Origin: Planctomycetes bacterium syqfu
GTDB lineage: Bacteria > Planctomycetota > Phycisphaerae > Phycisphaerales > Phycisphaeraceae
Reading direction: 5' to 3'
Length of the DNA stretch: 64,000 nt
Assembly (NCBI GenBank): GCA_020974905.1
Contig: CP087563.1
Coordinates: forward strand, 4,216,001-4,280,000
A model generated the notes under the pieces. That model ran no database searches, was not told the origin of the DNA, and was given only the letters and a program-made list of their open reading frames with translations. Below are positions 54,624 to 63,678 of this stretch, piece by piece; the first letter of the stretch is position 1, and the number at the start of each line of letters is the position of its first letter. A program made the position numbers and the translations under genes.

Positions 54624-55889
54624 ATGCAAGCAGCCATTCTTTCCATCGGTGATGAACTGGTGCTCGGTCAGACCGTCGACACCAACTCCGCGTTTCTCTC
54701 AGCCCAACTGGCGTCCAGGGGGATCATGACTTTGCTTCACCAGACGGTGGCAGATGACATGCAGGCCATGGTCGATATGATCGAATATGTCTCACAGCGC
54801 GTCGAACTGATCATCATCTCCGGCGGGCTGGGACCGACCGATGACGATCTGACTCGACAGGCATTGGCTAAGGCGATGGGTGCCGAACTGGTGATGGATA
54901 ACGAACAACTGCCGTTGATCCAAGCCATCTTCACCAGACGTGGCAAGCCCATGCCCGACCGCAACAAAATCCAGGCCTACCACCCGGTCGGCACGACCAT
55001 GATCACCAATACCTGCGGCACGGCGCCCGGCATCATTGCCAAACTCAACAAGGCAACCATCTACGTCACCCCCGGTGTCCCCAGTGAAATGAAACGCATG
55101 TGGGAACTGAGCATTCTCCCCGATGTGCTCAAGCTCGCACCTTCCAGGCGATTCATTCAAACCATCAAGGTCAACACCTTCGGTCGCGGTGAAAGCACCG
55201 TCGCTGAAGAACTCGGCGAACTTTTTGACCGCACACGCAATCCCAAAGTCGGTACCACTGTCTCCAAAGGCATTGTCTCCGTGCGTATCCGCAGTGAGTT
55301 TGATTCTGACGAAAAAGCGCAGACTGAACTGCTCAAAACCGTCGAAGCGGTCAAAGACAAACTCGGCAGCATTGTCTACTCCACCGAAGAAATCACCATT
55401 CAGGAAGTCCTGGTCAACATGCTCAAGGAACGCAGCATGACCGTGGCCACTGCCGAAAGTTGCACCGGCGGACTCATCGCCAAGTTCCTCACCGACATCC
55501 CCGGTTCGTCATCCGTGATTAAAGGCGGTTGGGTGACTTATGCCAACGAAATGAAGATGCGCGAACTGGGGATCCCCGAAGCCATGCTCATCGAGCATGG
55601 TGCAGTCAGCCAACCCGTTGCCATGCACATGGCAAAATCTGCAAGAGAACAAGCTGATACCGATCTTGCCATCAGTGTCACCGGCATCGCTGGACCGGAT
55701 GGTGGTAGTGATGAAAAACCGGTCGGCACCGTCTGGATGGGCATCGCAGACCGCGACGGCGTCACCGCCCGCAAGTTCCTCTTCAACGGCACCCGCGACA
55801 CTGTCCGTGACCGTACCGCCAAGATGGCCTGCCAAATGCTGCGCATGAGATTGCTCGATGAAGACGATACCGCAATGACGATCGGTTAA
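54624..55889 (+). CDS. cinA: CinA-family nicotinamide-nucleotide amidohydrolase
   Basis: CinA, 421 residues. The N-terminal COG1058/MoCF-like domain (about 1-170: ILSIGDELVLGQTVDTNS, ISGGLGPTDDDLTRQ) is fused to the C-terminal PncC domain (about 260-415: TAESCTGGLIAKFLTDIPGS, ISVTGIAGPDGG, GTVWMGIADRDG). The protein recycles NMN and processes ADP-ribose; the competence link is historical. Both domains look intact. The ATG has a TAACAT hexamer 6 nt upstream and no Shine-Dalgarno sequence. A palindrome follows the stop. Confidence 0.95.
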   Translation: MQAAILSIGDELVLGQTVDTNSAFLSAQLASRGIMTLLHQTVADDMQAMVDMIEYVSQRVELIIISGGLGPTDDDLTRQALAKAMGAELVMDNEQLPLIQAIFTRRGKPMPDRNKIQAYHPVGTTMITNTCGTAPGIIAKLNKATIYVTPGVPSEMKRMWELSILPDVLKLAPSRRFIQTIKVNTFGRGESTVAEELGELFDRTRNPKVGTTVSKGIVSVRIRSEFDSDEKAQTELLKTVEAVKDKLGSIVYSTEEITIQEVLVNMLKERSMTVATAESCTGGLIAKFLTDIPGSSSVIKGGWVTYANEMKMRELGIPEAMLIEHGAVSQPVAMHMAKSAREQADTDLAISVTGIAGPDGGSDEKPVGTVWMGIADRDGVTARKFLFNGTRDTVRDRTAKMACQMLRMRLLDEDDTAMTIG

Positions 55890-55894
55890 CGCAG

Positions 55895-55978
55895 ACCGCT
55901 TTCGGTTTAGCGCGCCAACGCGCGAACGGAATCGATTGATCGTCAAATCTCGTCTGCGCATGCTAAACCGCAAGCGGT
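55895..55978. repeat. ACCGCTTNCGGTTTAGC inverted repeat after cinA
   Basis: ACCGCTTTCGGTTTAGC (55895-55911) and GCTAAACCGCAAGCGGT (55962-55978) pair at 16 of 17 positions. Each arm is itself a small hairpin (ACCGC/GCGGT). The loop includes CGCG-rich sequence. It lies between the convergent cinA and GH130 genes. Confidence 0.7.
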
Positions 55979-55989
55979 TTGTCATTTGA

Positions 55990-57489
55990 TCACTTCATCT
56001 GTTTCAACAGCGACGGCATATCGATCACCGCAATCCCACTCACTGAGTCGGCCATGGCGTAAGGCAGGACCAGCATGTCCTTGTGGAGCATCGCACCACA
56101 ACTGTAGAGCACGTTGGGGACGTAACCTTCGCGTTCGGATTCGTCCGGTGCCATCAGCGGTTCTTTGAGATGACCGATCACCTTCGTCGGATCGTCCAGA
56201 TCAAGCAGGATCGCACCAAGCACATATCGGCGCATCGGTCCCACGCCATGGGTTAAAAGCAGCCAACCTTCAGGTGTCTCAATCGGTGAGCCGCAGTTAC
56301 CCAGTTGCACCAAATCCCAGGGCAGTTCGGGGGCTTGGAGCAATTGTGAATCACCCCAGAAGTGGATGTGATTGGATCGGGAGATGGTGATGTCTTGGCC
56401 GTTCTGGCGGCCGATCATGAAGTACTCGTCATTGATCCGACGTGGGAAGAGCGCAAAGCCTTTGCCATGGGCGCCGGTCCCGTTGAGTGATCGAATGTGA
56501 TACGTCAGGAAGTCACCGGTCTCAATGAGCTGGGGCATGATGCGTGAACCATCGTAGGCAGTGTACGTCGCGTAGTACCACGCACTGCCATCGTCTTCGA
56601 CAAAGCGGACGAAGCGTGCATCTTCCAAGCCGTTTTTCTCCACTTCGGAGACGGGGAAGAGAATGCGTTCGCTGAGATCTGAATCGCAGGAAAAGTTGAC
56701 GGTGTAATTACTCTCTGCAAGCCATCGGAGTGTCTGCACACAGTGATGATCCGAAGCCTTCATGTTCTGCTCATCACATGTCGCAGCAATGGCCTGTTCC
56801 ATCTCCATGCGCGTGAAATGCTCCGGCAGTTTTTCAAGCACACCACGGTTGATATCACCCGCAGCACCAAGCTCCTTGAGCTTTCGCAGCACGAGAATTT
56901 TTTCATACAGCGCATCGGTGTGAATCTCAGGTTGTGATGAGAAGCTGCTCGACGCTTCCATTTGCACATCGCCGTCCGCAGTCAACATCCCCGAACGGAA
57001 GGCGACCGATGAGATGTGGCCTTCACCCACGGCACGGAACGAGAGGATGAATTTGCATCCGCCATCAGGCACGCCCGATTGATCCGGCGCGGCGACGATA
57101 CTTGGGTTGAAATACGCAGCAGCGGCAAAGCTGTATTCGAGACTGAAGTAAGCACCGAGCAATAGTTGATGCGTGGTCGGTAACCGCTCCAGTTCAATGA
57201 GTAACTCCGTGTGACAATGCTGGACGACCTGCGAACAGACACGGGCATAGTGTCTGCGATAGATCGCTTCGGAGTGTTTATGACGTGTGTCGAAGAGCGC
57301 GCAGGTTTCCTGCCAGGCCTGATCTTTCTCCGCAGCCGATAATGCCAGAAACCGCCTTAAAAACGGCTCAAAACGTTCCCCGGGTGCAGCATTGAAATAC
57401 CGAACGATGACTTTATGACTGTGGGCCGCAAAGCGCTCATCCTGACGGGTAATGGTTACACCAGGATGGCTTGTGTCTTTGATGGACAT
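55990..57489 (-). CDS. GH130 mannoside phosphorylase-like protein
   Basis: A 499-residue protein of the GH130 group, inverting phosphorylases and hydrolases acting on beta-mannosides. The five-bladed propeller part (about 160-495) has GLEDARFVRFVEDDG, QLGNCGSPIETPEGWLLLTHGVG and GYVPNVLYSCGAM, typical of the family. The N-terminal 150 residues are helical and less conserved. AAGGAG lies 6 nt before the ATG. Its first 34 nt overlap the end of the glycosyltransferase gene, so the two are probably translationally coupled and work on the same mannoside. Confidence 0.88.
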   Translation of the reverse strand: MSIKDTSHPGVTITRQDERFAAHSHKVIVRYFNAAPGERFEPFLRRFLALSAAEKDQAWQETCALFDTRHKHSEAIYRRHYARVCSQVVQHCHTELLIELERLPTTHQLLLGAYFSLEYSFAAAAYFNPSIVAAPDQSGVPDGGCKFILSFRAVGEGHISSVAFRSGMLTADGDVQMEASSSFSSQPEIHTDALYEKILVLRKLKELGAAGDINRGVLEKLPEHFTRMEMEQAIAATCDEQNMKASDHHCVQTLRWLAESNYTVNFSCDSDLSERILFPVSEVEKNGLEDARFVRFVEDDGSAWYYATYTAYDGSRIMPQLIETGDFLTYHIRSLNGTGAHGKGFALFPRRINDEYFMIGRQNGQDITISRSNHIHFWGDSQLLQAPELPWDLVQLGNCGSPIETPEGWLLLTHGVGPMRRYVLGAILLDLDDPTKVIGHLKEPLMAPDESEREGYVPNVLYSCGAMLHKDMLVLPYAMADSVSGIAVIDMPSLLKQMK

Positions 57490-59738
57490 TTTAACTCCTT
57501 GGATGCCATGATCATTTCGGCCTGTGCCAACAGGTAGGCCAACGTACTTTCAGCGCCTTGGTTTTCATTGAGTCGGTCGGCATGCAGACCATCGCGGCAG
57601 CCACCGATTTCCGGGTCATACACTTCGACACCCAGATCGTTGGCACCGAGGAACCAGCCAAAAGCGCGGACGGCTTCGTCGTACCAACGCGCGTCACCGG
57701 TCAGACGCCAGGCGCTTAGCGATGCGGAAACCTGCGTGTAGGCTTCGACGGGTTGCTGGTCGAAGATCGCGCGCTTGCCACCCTTGACATACCAGCCATC
57801 CGAACCGATGGGGCGGAAGATGCCTCCCTTACCGGTCTGGACTTTGGTCAACCATTTGAGTGCTGCAAGACCGGCATCGGCCCACTGGTTGTTCTGTGCG
57901 TCATAGCCACTGATCAGTAATGCCTCAGCCATGCGGGCGTTGGAGTAGGTCACGGTGTTTTCAAACCACTTCCAATCCGAGGTCGCGTTTTCACTGTACA
58001 GTGACATCAGCCGGCCAGCCAGTTCATCACGCACTGCACGGACGCGTCGGTCCCCGCCGTAACGCTTGAGATAGGCACTGCAACCGAGGATGGTGAACAT
58101 CCATGAGCGTGGTGAGTTAAAGGTCTCTGCTGCATCCAGTCCCTTGATAAAGAGGTTTGAGCAAAGCGTGCGATCGCCCAGGTGATGATTGGAACCCATA
58201 ATCGCCCCCAAGGCCCAGAGTGTCCGTGCGTGACTATCTGTTGAGCCGACCTCTTCAAGCCAGCGCCGATCGTAGGACATGAAATTTCTGAAGCGCTTCT
58301 TGCCATCGTTCCACGCATAGTGGATGAAAGTTTGATAGCGGTCAGCCAATTGATGCAGCAGCGGATCAATTTCCGGATCGTGGCCGGTGAGTATGCTGCA
58401 AAAGAGCAACGCACGGGCATTGTCATCAATGCAGTAACCATGATTGGCATCAGGGATGGTGTAAATCGCGTGCTGGAAAATGCCGGTGTCATCGCTGAGC
58501 GTTTTTAAATGCGTCAGGTTGATGTCGGGCAAAATCAGGCGATCCGGTGGCTGGACTTTATGCGAGGACTTGATGTAACGGTACTCATTGCGACCGGTAT
58601 GGAAGAGTTCCATGTACTGATCGGCAATCGTGCTCCAGACCATGCTGCGCCCGTATTGGTAGGCTTTTTTACGCATGGTGTTTCGCTTCACATCATCATC
58701 AAGCAAGTCGATGACGTTCTCTGCAATGGCGTCAGGATTTTTAAAGTCAACCAGAACACCGCGGTCATCATCGAGCAATTCCTGGGCATGCCAGTAAGGC
58801 GTTGAGATGACGGCTTTGCCTGCACCCAGTGCGTAAGCCAGTGTGCCTGAGGTGATCTGGGCTTCGCTGAGATACGGCGTGAGGTAGATGTCCGCTGCAC
58901 CGATGTACTGCATGAGTTCTTCGGTTTCGACAAAGCGATTCTGGAACAGCAAGTGATCAGCCACACCCAGCTCTTCAGCGAGTTTAACCAGTGATTCACG
59001 ATAGCTTTCGCCGGACTGAGCTTTGACGTGCGGGTGGGTTGCGCCAACGATCATGTACACCGCTTCGGGATGTTTCTCCACGATGGCAGGCAATGCCTTG
59101 ATCGCATACTCCAGACCTTTTCCCGGAGAGAGCAGGCCGAAGGTGAGTAAAAGCTTTTTCCCCTCCACCCCGTACTGGTCTTTGTAGTAACTGGGATCAA
59201 CGAACGGCACGTCGTGAATACCGTGATGGATCATGGCGATTTTGGAATGATCAATGCCATAGATATCACGGAGAAAATCAATGCCGTGCTGACTCATGGT
59301 GACCAGTCGAATCGAACGGTCCGCCAATTCGTTGAGAATGTCACGTTGTTCAGGAAGCGGGTCTTTGAGGATGGTGTGCAGCGTGGTGATGACGGGCATT
59401 TTCAATTCGTCGAGCAGATCAAGAATGTACTTGCCATACTCACCGCCGAAGATGCCGTATTCATGTTGCAGACAGACCGCATCGACATCATTGATATTCA
59501 GAAAGTCGGCTGCACGTTTGTAGTCAACGAGTTTGTTGTCACGGATTTCAAAGCGAACGGGAGGCGGGTAATCATAACCCTCAGGTTGGTCATTCATCGG
59601 CAACACCCAGAAGTTGGTCTTTGGATGTTTGGTTTGCAGCCCGGCCACAAGATCATGGGTGAAGGTGGCCAAGCCACACTTACGGGGTAGGTGATTACCG
59701 ATAAACGCTACCTGCCGGATCTGACTGGAATGACTCAT
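57456..59738 (-). CDS. GT4 glycosyltransferase fused to an alpha/alpha-toroid domain
   Basis: A 760-residue two-domain protein. The N-terminal half (about 1-395) is a GT-B glycosyltransferase of the GT4 type: GNHLPRKCGLATFTHDL, LQHEYGIFGGEYG, TFGLLSPGKGLEYAI, and AYALGAGKAVISTPYWHAQE near the nucleotide-sugar site. The C-terminal half (about 420-750) is rich in paired helices with Trp and Asp (DANHGYCIDDNARALL, GSTDSHARTLWALGA) and looks like an (alpha/alpha)6 toroid of glycoside hydrolase type. It is probably a mannosyl- or glucosyl-transferase working with the downstream GH130. AAGGAG lies 11 nt before the ATG at 59738. Confidence 0.85.
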   Translation of the reverse strand: MSHSSQIRQVAFIGNHLPRKCGLATFTHDLVAGLQTKHPKTNFWVLPMNDQPEGYDYPPPVRFEIRDNKLVDYKRAADFLNINDVDAVCLQHEYGIFGGEYGKYILDLLDELKMPVITTLHTILKDPLPEQRDILNELADRSIRLVTMSQHGIDFLRDIYGIDHSKIAMIHHGIHDVPFVDPSYYKDQYGVEGKKLLLTFGLLSPGKGLEYAIKALPAIVEKHPEAVYMIVGATHPHVKAQSGESYRESLVKLAEELGVADHLLFQNRFVETEELMQYIGAADIYLTPYLSEAQITSGTLAYALGAGKAVISTPYWHAQELLDDDRGVLVDFKNPDAIAENVIDLLDDDVKRNTMRKKAYQYGRSMVWSTIADQYMELFHTGRNEYRYIKSSHKVQPPDRLILPDINLTHLKTLSDDTGIFQHAIYTIPDANHGYCIDDNARALLFCSILTGHDPEIDPLLHQLADRYQTFIHYAWNDGKKRFRNFMSYDRRWLEEVGSTDSHARTLWALGAIMGSNHHLGDRTLCSNLFIKGLDAAETFNSPRSWMFTILGCSAYLKRYGGDRRVRAVRDELAGRLMSLYSENATSDWKWFENTVTYSNARMAEALLISGYDAQNNQWADAGLAALKWLTKVQTGKGGIFRPIGSDGWYVKGGKRAIFDQQPVEAYTQVSASLSAWRLTGDARWYDEAVRAFGWFLGANDLGVEVYDPEIGGCRDGLHADRLNENQGAESTLAYLLAQAEMIMASKELKCPSKTQAILV

Positions 59739-60086
59739 AATTTTGAATGCTCCTTGTTGCTTGATGGTCCATTCATGTGCCAACAATGGCGCTTTCACCG
59801 AACCGTACGTAACACATCGCATAACGGTTCGAAGCTAAAGTGCCCGGACATCAAGCCGCGTGAGCAAGCCTCCTTGTAAAAATTGTCTCGTACTCACTGG
59901 TGTTATTGCAATGCTCATACCAGCAAGGACAAAAGTGGCACCCCGATTGTACACATTGTAAGCGAAGACGCTGAAAAACATTGTAAAACAAAGGTTTTAT
60001 TGTATTTGAAATGTTTGCTTAATATTGAACAGTGTATGCGCAGGGATTAAGCAACTGCTGGTTAATTAAGCAATATTTGATATCAT
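59739..60086. other. 348-bp gap upstream of the glycosyltransferase gene
   Basis: No gene found. It is AT-rich around 59980-60080, with repeated ACATTGTAA (59956 and 59981 areas), and probably holds the promoter of the glycosyltransferase-GH130 operon. No clear terminator or RNA motif is seen. Confidence 0.4.
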
Positions 60087-60368
60087 TCACTTGTCGGACG
60101 CGATGGCATCTCTGCAGATTTGTTTGATGTTTTGCGGGATCAGCAGCAACGCCATGATGATCAAACCGGGCACGATGATCAGATCGTCAAGATGACCGAT
60201 GACGGGAATGCAGTCTGGGATCAGATCAAATGGGAGTAACAGGTAACCCAATGCAAGCACAAGACACCAACGGGCAAGTTTTGGTGTTTGGGGGTGATTG
60301 GCTAAGGCGCGGTAATACAGCAGTTGGCGTTTGAGAGTCCGTGCAACTTTTCGCAGGGTTGATAACAC
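60087..60368 (-). CDS. YkvA-family (DUF1232) small membrane protein
   Basis: A 93-residue protein of the YkvA/DUF1232 family. A basic N-terminus is followed by two hydrophobic segments (about 32-52 and 60-80) with the characteristic LLPFDLIPDCIPVIGHLDDLIIV between and within them. Its function is unknown in any organism as far as I know. The start is GTG with GGGGA upstream. It lies 19 nt after the apgM stop and is probably co-transcribed. Confidence 0.88.
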   Translation of the reverse strand: MLSTLRKVARTLKRQLLYYRALANHPQTPKLARWCLVLALGYLLLPFDLIPDCIPVIGHLDDLIIVPGLIIMALLLIPQNIKQICRDAIASDK

Positions 60369-60387
60369 GGTTGTTTATCCCCGTTGG

Positions 60388-61617
60388 TTACTTGCCACTG
60401 TTGAGGAAAAACTCCATCAACTCGTGGCCGTGCTTGATCTGCAGGTCACCGTGCTGAGCATTGATTTCGGTGAACGGCTTGGGGACGACGTTGTTGATGT
60501 GTTTGCCAGCCATGACAAACGGCGGGGGTGTCGGATCGTGTTTGCGTGTTGCGACCGAGGTGTAATGGTCGGGCAAAACGAGAATGCGATAGCCGCCGAA
60601 CTCATCGCTGCGTTCTTCGAGCACTTTGTGAATCGGGCCGACGATGTGTTTGTCAATCGCTTCGATCGCGCCGACTTTCGACTCTGCATCAGCTTGATGC
60701 GAGGCTTCGTCGGGCGCTTCGACATGCACGCAGACGACATCGTAATCGTCGATGGCTTTGATGCCATGCTCACCGGCGGTGGGGTAGTCCTGATCGTGGT
60801 GGTAACTGGTTTGGCCGGGGACATCGAGGCGATCCCAACCGATGAAGGAGGCGATGCCTGCCAGTAAGTCCACGGCGGTGATCATTGCGCCTTTGAGTCC
60901 GAAGCGTGATTCAAAACTCGGGACGATGGGCTTTTGGCCTTGACCCCAGGGCCAGATATGCGTTGCCGGTGCTTCACCCAGATCACGGCGGGTGAGGTTG
61001 ACTTCGTGGCCTTTAAACAACTTGGCACTTTGATCAATCAACGTGTTGAGCAACTCGGCGTTGGGACCTTTGGGGCGATACTTGTCCATCGCTTCGCCGG
61101 GAATGTCATGCGGCGGGGTGGTCTTGAGCTTGGACCAGTCACGGCCCTTGCGATCGTCTCTGTTCGACTGGTCCACGAGAATATTGCGATAGCTCACACC
61201 GGGGTAGACCTTGATGTCTTCGTCTTCAATGAGCTTGATGAAATCAGCGAGAAGCTGCTTGCCTTCCTTGGAACTGATCGCGCCAGCCGAGTGATCCTGC
61301 ATGAGTTTTTCAACGACGGTGACGAAGTTGATGCGGAAGATCCAGTCGGCTGGGTCCAGATCAATCCCCAATGCAGCAGCTTCCAGCGGCGCGCGTCCCT
61401 TGTGATACTTCACCGGCGAATAGCCCAGCAGTGACATGCTGCAGACATCCGAACCACAGGGAAAACCCTCGGGCGTGGTCGCAACGGTGCCCTGGCGACC
61501 GGTCATGGCAAGCTTGTCCATGTTGGGGATATGAGCAGCTTCAAATGGCGTCTTGCCATCGAGTTCTTCAAGCGGGTGGTCGGCAGCGCCGTCTGGGATA
61601 ATGATGACGTATTTCAT
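60388..61617 (-). CDS. apgM: Cofactor-independent phosphoglycerate mutase, ApgM type
   Basis: Archaeal-type 2,3-bisphosphoglycerate-independent phosphoglycerate mutase, 409 residues, interconverting 3- and 2-phosphoglycerate. It belongs to the alkaline phosphatase superfamily: a metal-binding Asp in IIIPDGAADHP and the nucleophile Ser56 in CGSDVCSMSLLGYSP. Later ligands are in CVHVEAPDEASHQ, LVLPDHYTS and RKHDPTPPPF. The start at 61617 fits the family; no Shine-Dalgarno sequence is seen, and a tandem-armed inverted repeat begins right upstream. thuA lies before and ykvA after. Confidence 0.93.
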   Translation of the reverse strand: MKYVIIIPDGAADHPLEELDGKTPFEAAHIPNMDKLAMTGRQGTVATTPEGFPCGSDVCSMSLLGYSPVKYHKGRAPLEAAALGIDLDPADWIFRINFVTVVEKLMQDHSAGAISSKEGKQLLADFIKLIEDEDIKVYPGVSYRNILVDQSNRDDRKGRDWSKLKTTPPHDIPGEAMDKYRPKGPNAELLNTLIDQSAKLFKGHEVNLTRRDLGEAPATHIWPWGQGQKPIVPSFESRFGLKGAMITAVDLLAGIASFIGWDRLDVPGQTSYHHDQDYPTAGEHGIKAIDDYDVVCVHVEAPDEASHQADAESKVGAIEAIDKHIVGPIHKVLEERSDEFGGYRILVLPDHYTSVATRKHDPTPPPFVMAGKHINNVVPKPFTEINAQHGDLQIKHGHELMEFFLNSGK

Positions 61618-61624
61618 TGGAGTC

Positions 61625-61776
61625 AGGGAGTAGGGAATAGTGATTAGGGAGTAGCACTGATACAAAAGCAGCGACGAGTGTTAGCCCGTCGCTGCCACAA
61701 GTGTTTTATTTTACAGGAAACCGGGAGTCGATGTCTTTTCTACTCCCTATTCACTACTCCCTATTCACTACTCCCT
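61625..61776. repeat. Tandem-armed inverted repeat, GGGAGTAG family
   Basis: Left arm AGGGAGTAGGGAATAGTGAT (and on, 61625-61654) and right arm of CTACTCCCTATTCACTACTC units (61740-61776). The loop contains the thuA terminator. It fills the gap between thuA and apgM. Confidence 0.8.
61664..61697 (-). terminator. Terminator of thuA inside the inverted repeat
   Basis: Perfect 9-bp stem GCAGCGACG/CGTCGCTGC, followed on the minus strand by CTTTTGT. Confidence 0.75.
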
Positions 61777-61784
61777 GAAAAAAC

Positions 61785-62567
61785 TCAGTGATTATGCAGT
61801 GACTCGTCGACTTCATGCTTGGCAGCAATCTTGGCCAAGGGTTCCTTGATACACGGGGCATCCAGACGAACCGGGGCACTGGAGCGGGGGGCAGCCCAGT
61901 TCACAGCGTTGGCCAGCACGCGACGGACGTTCTTGTCGTAGTAAATCGGGAAGGTTTCGTGACCGGGGCGGAAGTAGAAAATCCGGCCTTTGCCGCGCGT
62001 CCAGCAGTTACCGCTGCGGAAAACTTCGCCACCTTCAAACCAACTGATGAAGACTTGTTCATCGGGTGCGGGGATGTCGAAATATTCGCCGTACATTTCG
62101 GTGTGTTCCAGTTCGAAGCATTCACCTTCCAGGCCGTCAGCGATGGGGTGACCGCTGTTGACGCACCAGATGATTTCGCGTTCTGCAGCTTCACGCCAAC
62201 GCAGTGAGCAGGTGGTGCCCAACAGGCGCTTGAGAATCTTGGAGTAATGCCCGGAGTGGAGCACGATCAGACCCATGCCTTCGAGCACGCGCTTCTGGAC
62301 CTTGTCGACGATTTCGTCTTTGACTTCACCATGTGCACAGTGCCCCCACCAGGTCATCACGTCGGTGTTGGCGAGGACTTCATCCGTCAGGCCATGTTCG
62401 GGTTCATCGAGCGTCGCAGTGCGGACGACGACGTTGGTGCCCAGGTGTTCTTCGATGGCAGCTTTCATCACCATGTGCATGCCATCGGGATAGAGTTTTT
62501 TAACTTCTTCGCTTGTGTGTTCGTGGCGGTATTCATGCCAAACGGTTACGCGGATCGGATTGGACAT
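61785..62567 (-). CDS. thuA: ThuA-family protein (trehalose utilization)
   Basis: A 260-residue class I amidotransferase-fold protein of the ThuA family, common in planctomycetes. Signatures are [35 protein letters not shown] and [16 protein letters not shown]. In rhizobia ThuA takes part in trehalose and related disaccharide catabolism with a dehydrogenase partner; no such partner is adjacent here, so the role is open. TGGAG lies about 7 nt before the ATG. It is followed by a terminator nested in a repeat. Confidence 0.88.
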   Translation of the reverse strand: MSNPIRVTVWHEYRHEHTSEEVKKLYPDGMHMVMKAAIEEHLGTNVVVRTATLDEPEHGLTDEVLANTDVMTWWGHCAHGEVKDEIVDKVQKRVLEGMGLIVLHSGHYSKILKRLLGTTCSLRWREAAEREIIWCVNSGHPIADGLEGECFELEHTEMYGEYFDIPAPDEQVFISWFEGGEVFRSGNCWTRGKGRIFYFRPGHETFPIYYDKNVRRVLANAVNWAAPRSSAPVRLDAPCIKEPLAKIAAKHEVDESLHNH

Positions 62568-62653
62568 CGTGCACTCCAGTTGGAAGTTCAGTGTTGGGGG
62601 TTACGGAAAGATACAACTTTATCCGATGGCAGGGTGGATGCAAGTGTGAAGAC

Positions 62654-62770
62654 AGGGTGTATGGGGTGTCGGGTTTGGGGTGTGGGGTAAAAGACAGGAT
62701 CAATCATTCTGTTCTCATATGTCATTTTCAAAATTTCCAACCCTACACCCTACACCCTACACCCCAAGCC
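62654..62770. repeat. Tandem-armed inverted repeat, GGGTGTA family
   Basis: Left arm of GGGTGT-type units (AGGGTGTATGGGGTGTCGGG and on, 62654-62688) and right arm of CCCTACA units (CCCTACACCCTACACCCTAC and on, 62740-62770). It lies between the divergent thuA and folD genes, just before the folD -10. Confidence 0.75.
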
Positions 62771-62788
62771 CCAACGCCAGACATCCGT

Positions 62789-62794
62789 TATAAT
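62789..62794 (+). promoter_or_regulatory. Consensus -10 TATAAT, 7 nt before folD ATG
   Basis: TATAAT matches the sigma70 consensus and is followed by GACCGGC and the ATG at 62802. It overlaps an earlier in-frame ATG (62793), which argues that 62802 is the real start and the mRNA is leaderless. Confidence 0.6.
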
Positions 62795-62801
62795 GACCGG
62801 C

Positions 62802-63668
62802 ATGAGCAATACCCTCGATAACAAGATTCTCGGTAAACCCGTGGCAGACAGCATCATGCAGACCACGGCAGCCCGCGTTGCCAGGATCAAGGAGCAGACC
62901 GGTGGTAAAACCGTCTGCCTGGCCACCGTCCTCGTTGGCGAAGATCCGGCATCGCACACCTACATCCGAATGAAACACAATCGCTGTGAGCAGGCAGGCA
63001 TCGCGTCGCGACACGTCAAGCTCGATGACACCACCACCACCGAACAGTTGGTGGCAACCATCACCGAACTGGGCAACGACCCGGACGTGCATGGCATCTT
63101 GCTTCAGCATCCGGTGCCCAAGCAGATTGACGAACGGGCTGCATTTGAAGCGATCCCCGTTGCCAAGGATGTCGACGGTGTGACCTATGGCAGCTTCAGT
63201 CGCATGTGGTTTGATGAGCCTGGCTGCTTCCCAAGCTGTACGCCCCAGGGCATCATGCTTTTGCTCGAGTCGGCCAACATTGATCTGTCGGGTAAGCATG
63301 CGGTGGTCATCGGTCGCTCGCCGATTCTCGGTAAGCCCATGGCCGGTTTGCTGCTTGCCAAAAATGCCACGGTGACCATCTGTCACAGCCGAACCAAGGA
63401 CCTCCCCCAGATGGTCAAGCAGGCTGACATCGTCGTTGCTGCCGTCGGCAAGTCTGAATTTGTCCAGGGCGATTGGCTTAAGGATGGCGCGATTGTCATG
63501 GACGCCGGCTACAACCCCGGCAATGTCGGCGATGTGCACTTTGAGTCCGCTGCCAAAGTCGCCAGCCTCATCACCCCCGTCCCCGGCGGCGTCGGCCCGA
63601 TGACGTTGGCGGTCCTCATGCAACAGACTTCATTGGCTGCAGCGCAACAACTGGGTGTTTCCGAATAA
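62802..63668 (+). CDS. folD: Bifunctional methylene-THF dehydrogenase/cyclohydrolase FolD
   Basis: FolD, 288 residues, interconverting 5,10-methylene-THF and 10-formyl-THF with NADP. Active-site Tyr54 and Lys58 are in SHTYIRMKHNRC; GILLQHPVPKQID, VVIGRSPILGKPMAGLLL and TPVPGGVGPMTLAVLM are the family signatures. The start is set at 62802 because a perfect TATAAT overlaps the alternative ATG at 62793. It lies next to a tandem-armed repeat on each side. It links to folate metabolism together with folE2 in this window. Confidence 0.96.
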   Translation: MSNTLDNKILGKPVADSIMQTTAARVARIKEQTGGKTVCLATVLVGEDPASHTYIRMKHNRCEQAGIASRHVKLDDTTTTEQLVATITELGNDPDVHGILLQHPVPKQIDERAAFEAIPVAKDVDGVTYGSFSRMWFDEPGCFPSCTPQGIMLLLESANIDLSGKHAVVIGRSPILGKPMAGLLLAKNATVTICHSRTKDLPQMVKQADIVVAAVGKSEFVQGDWLKDGAIVMDAGYNPGNVGDVHFESAAKVASLITPVPGGVGPMTLAVLMQQTSLAAAQQLGVSE

Positions 63669-63678
63669 AACCATTTGA

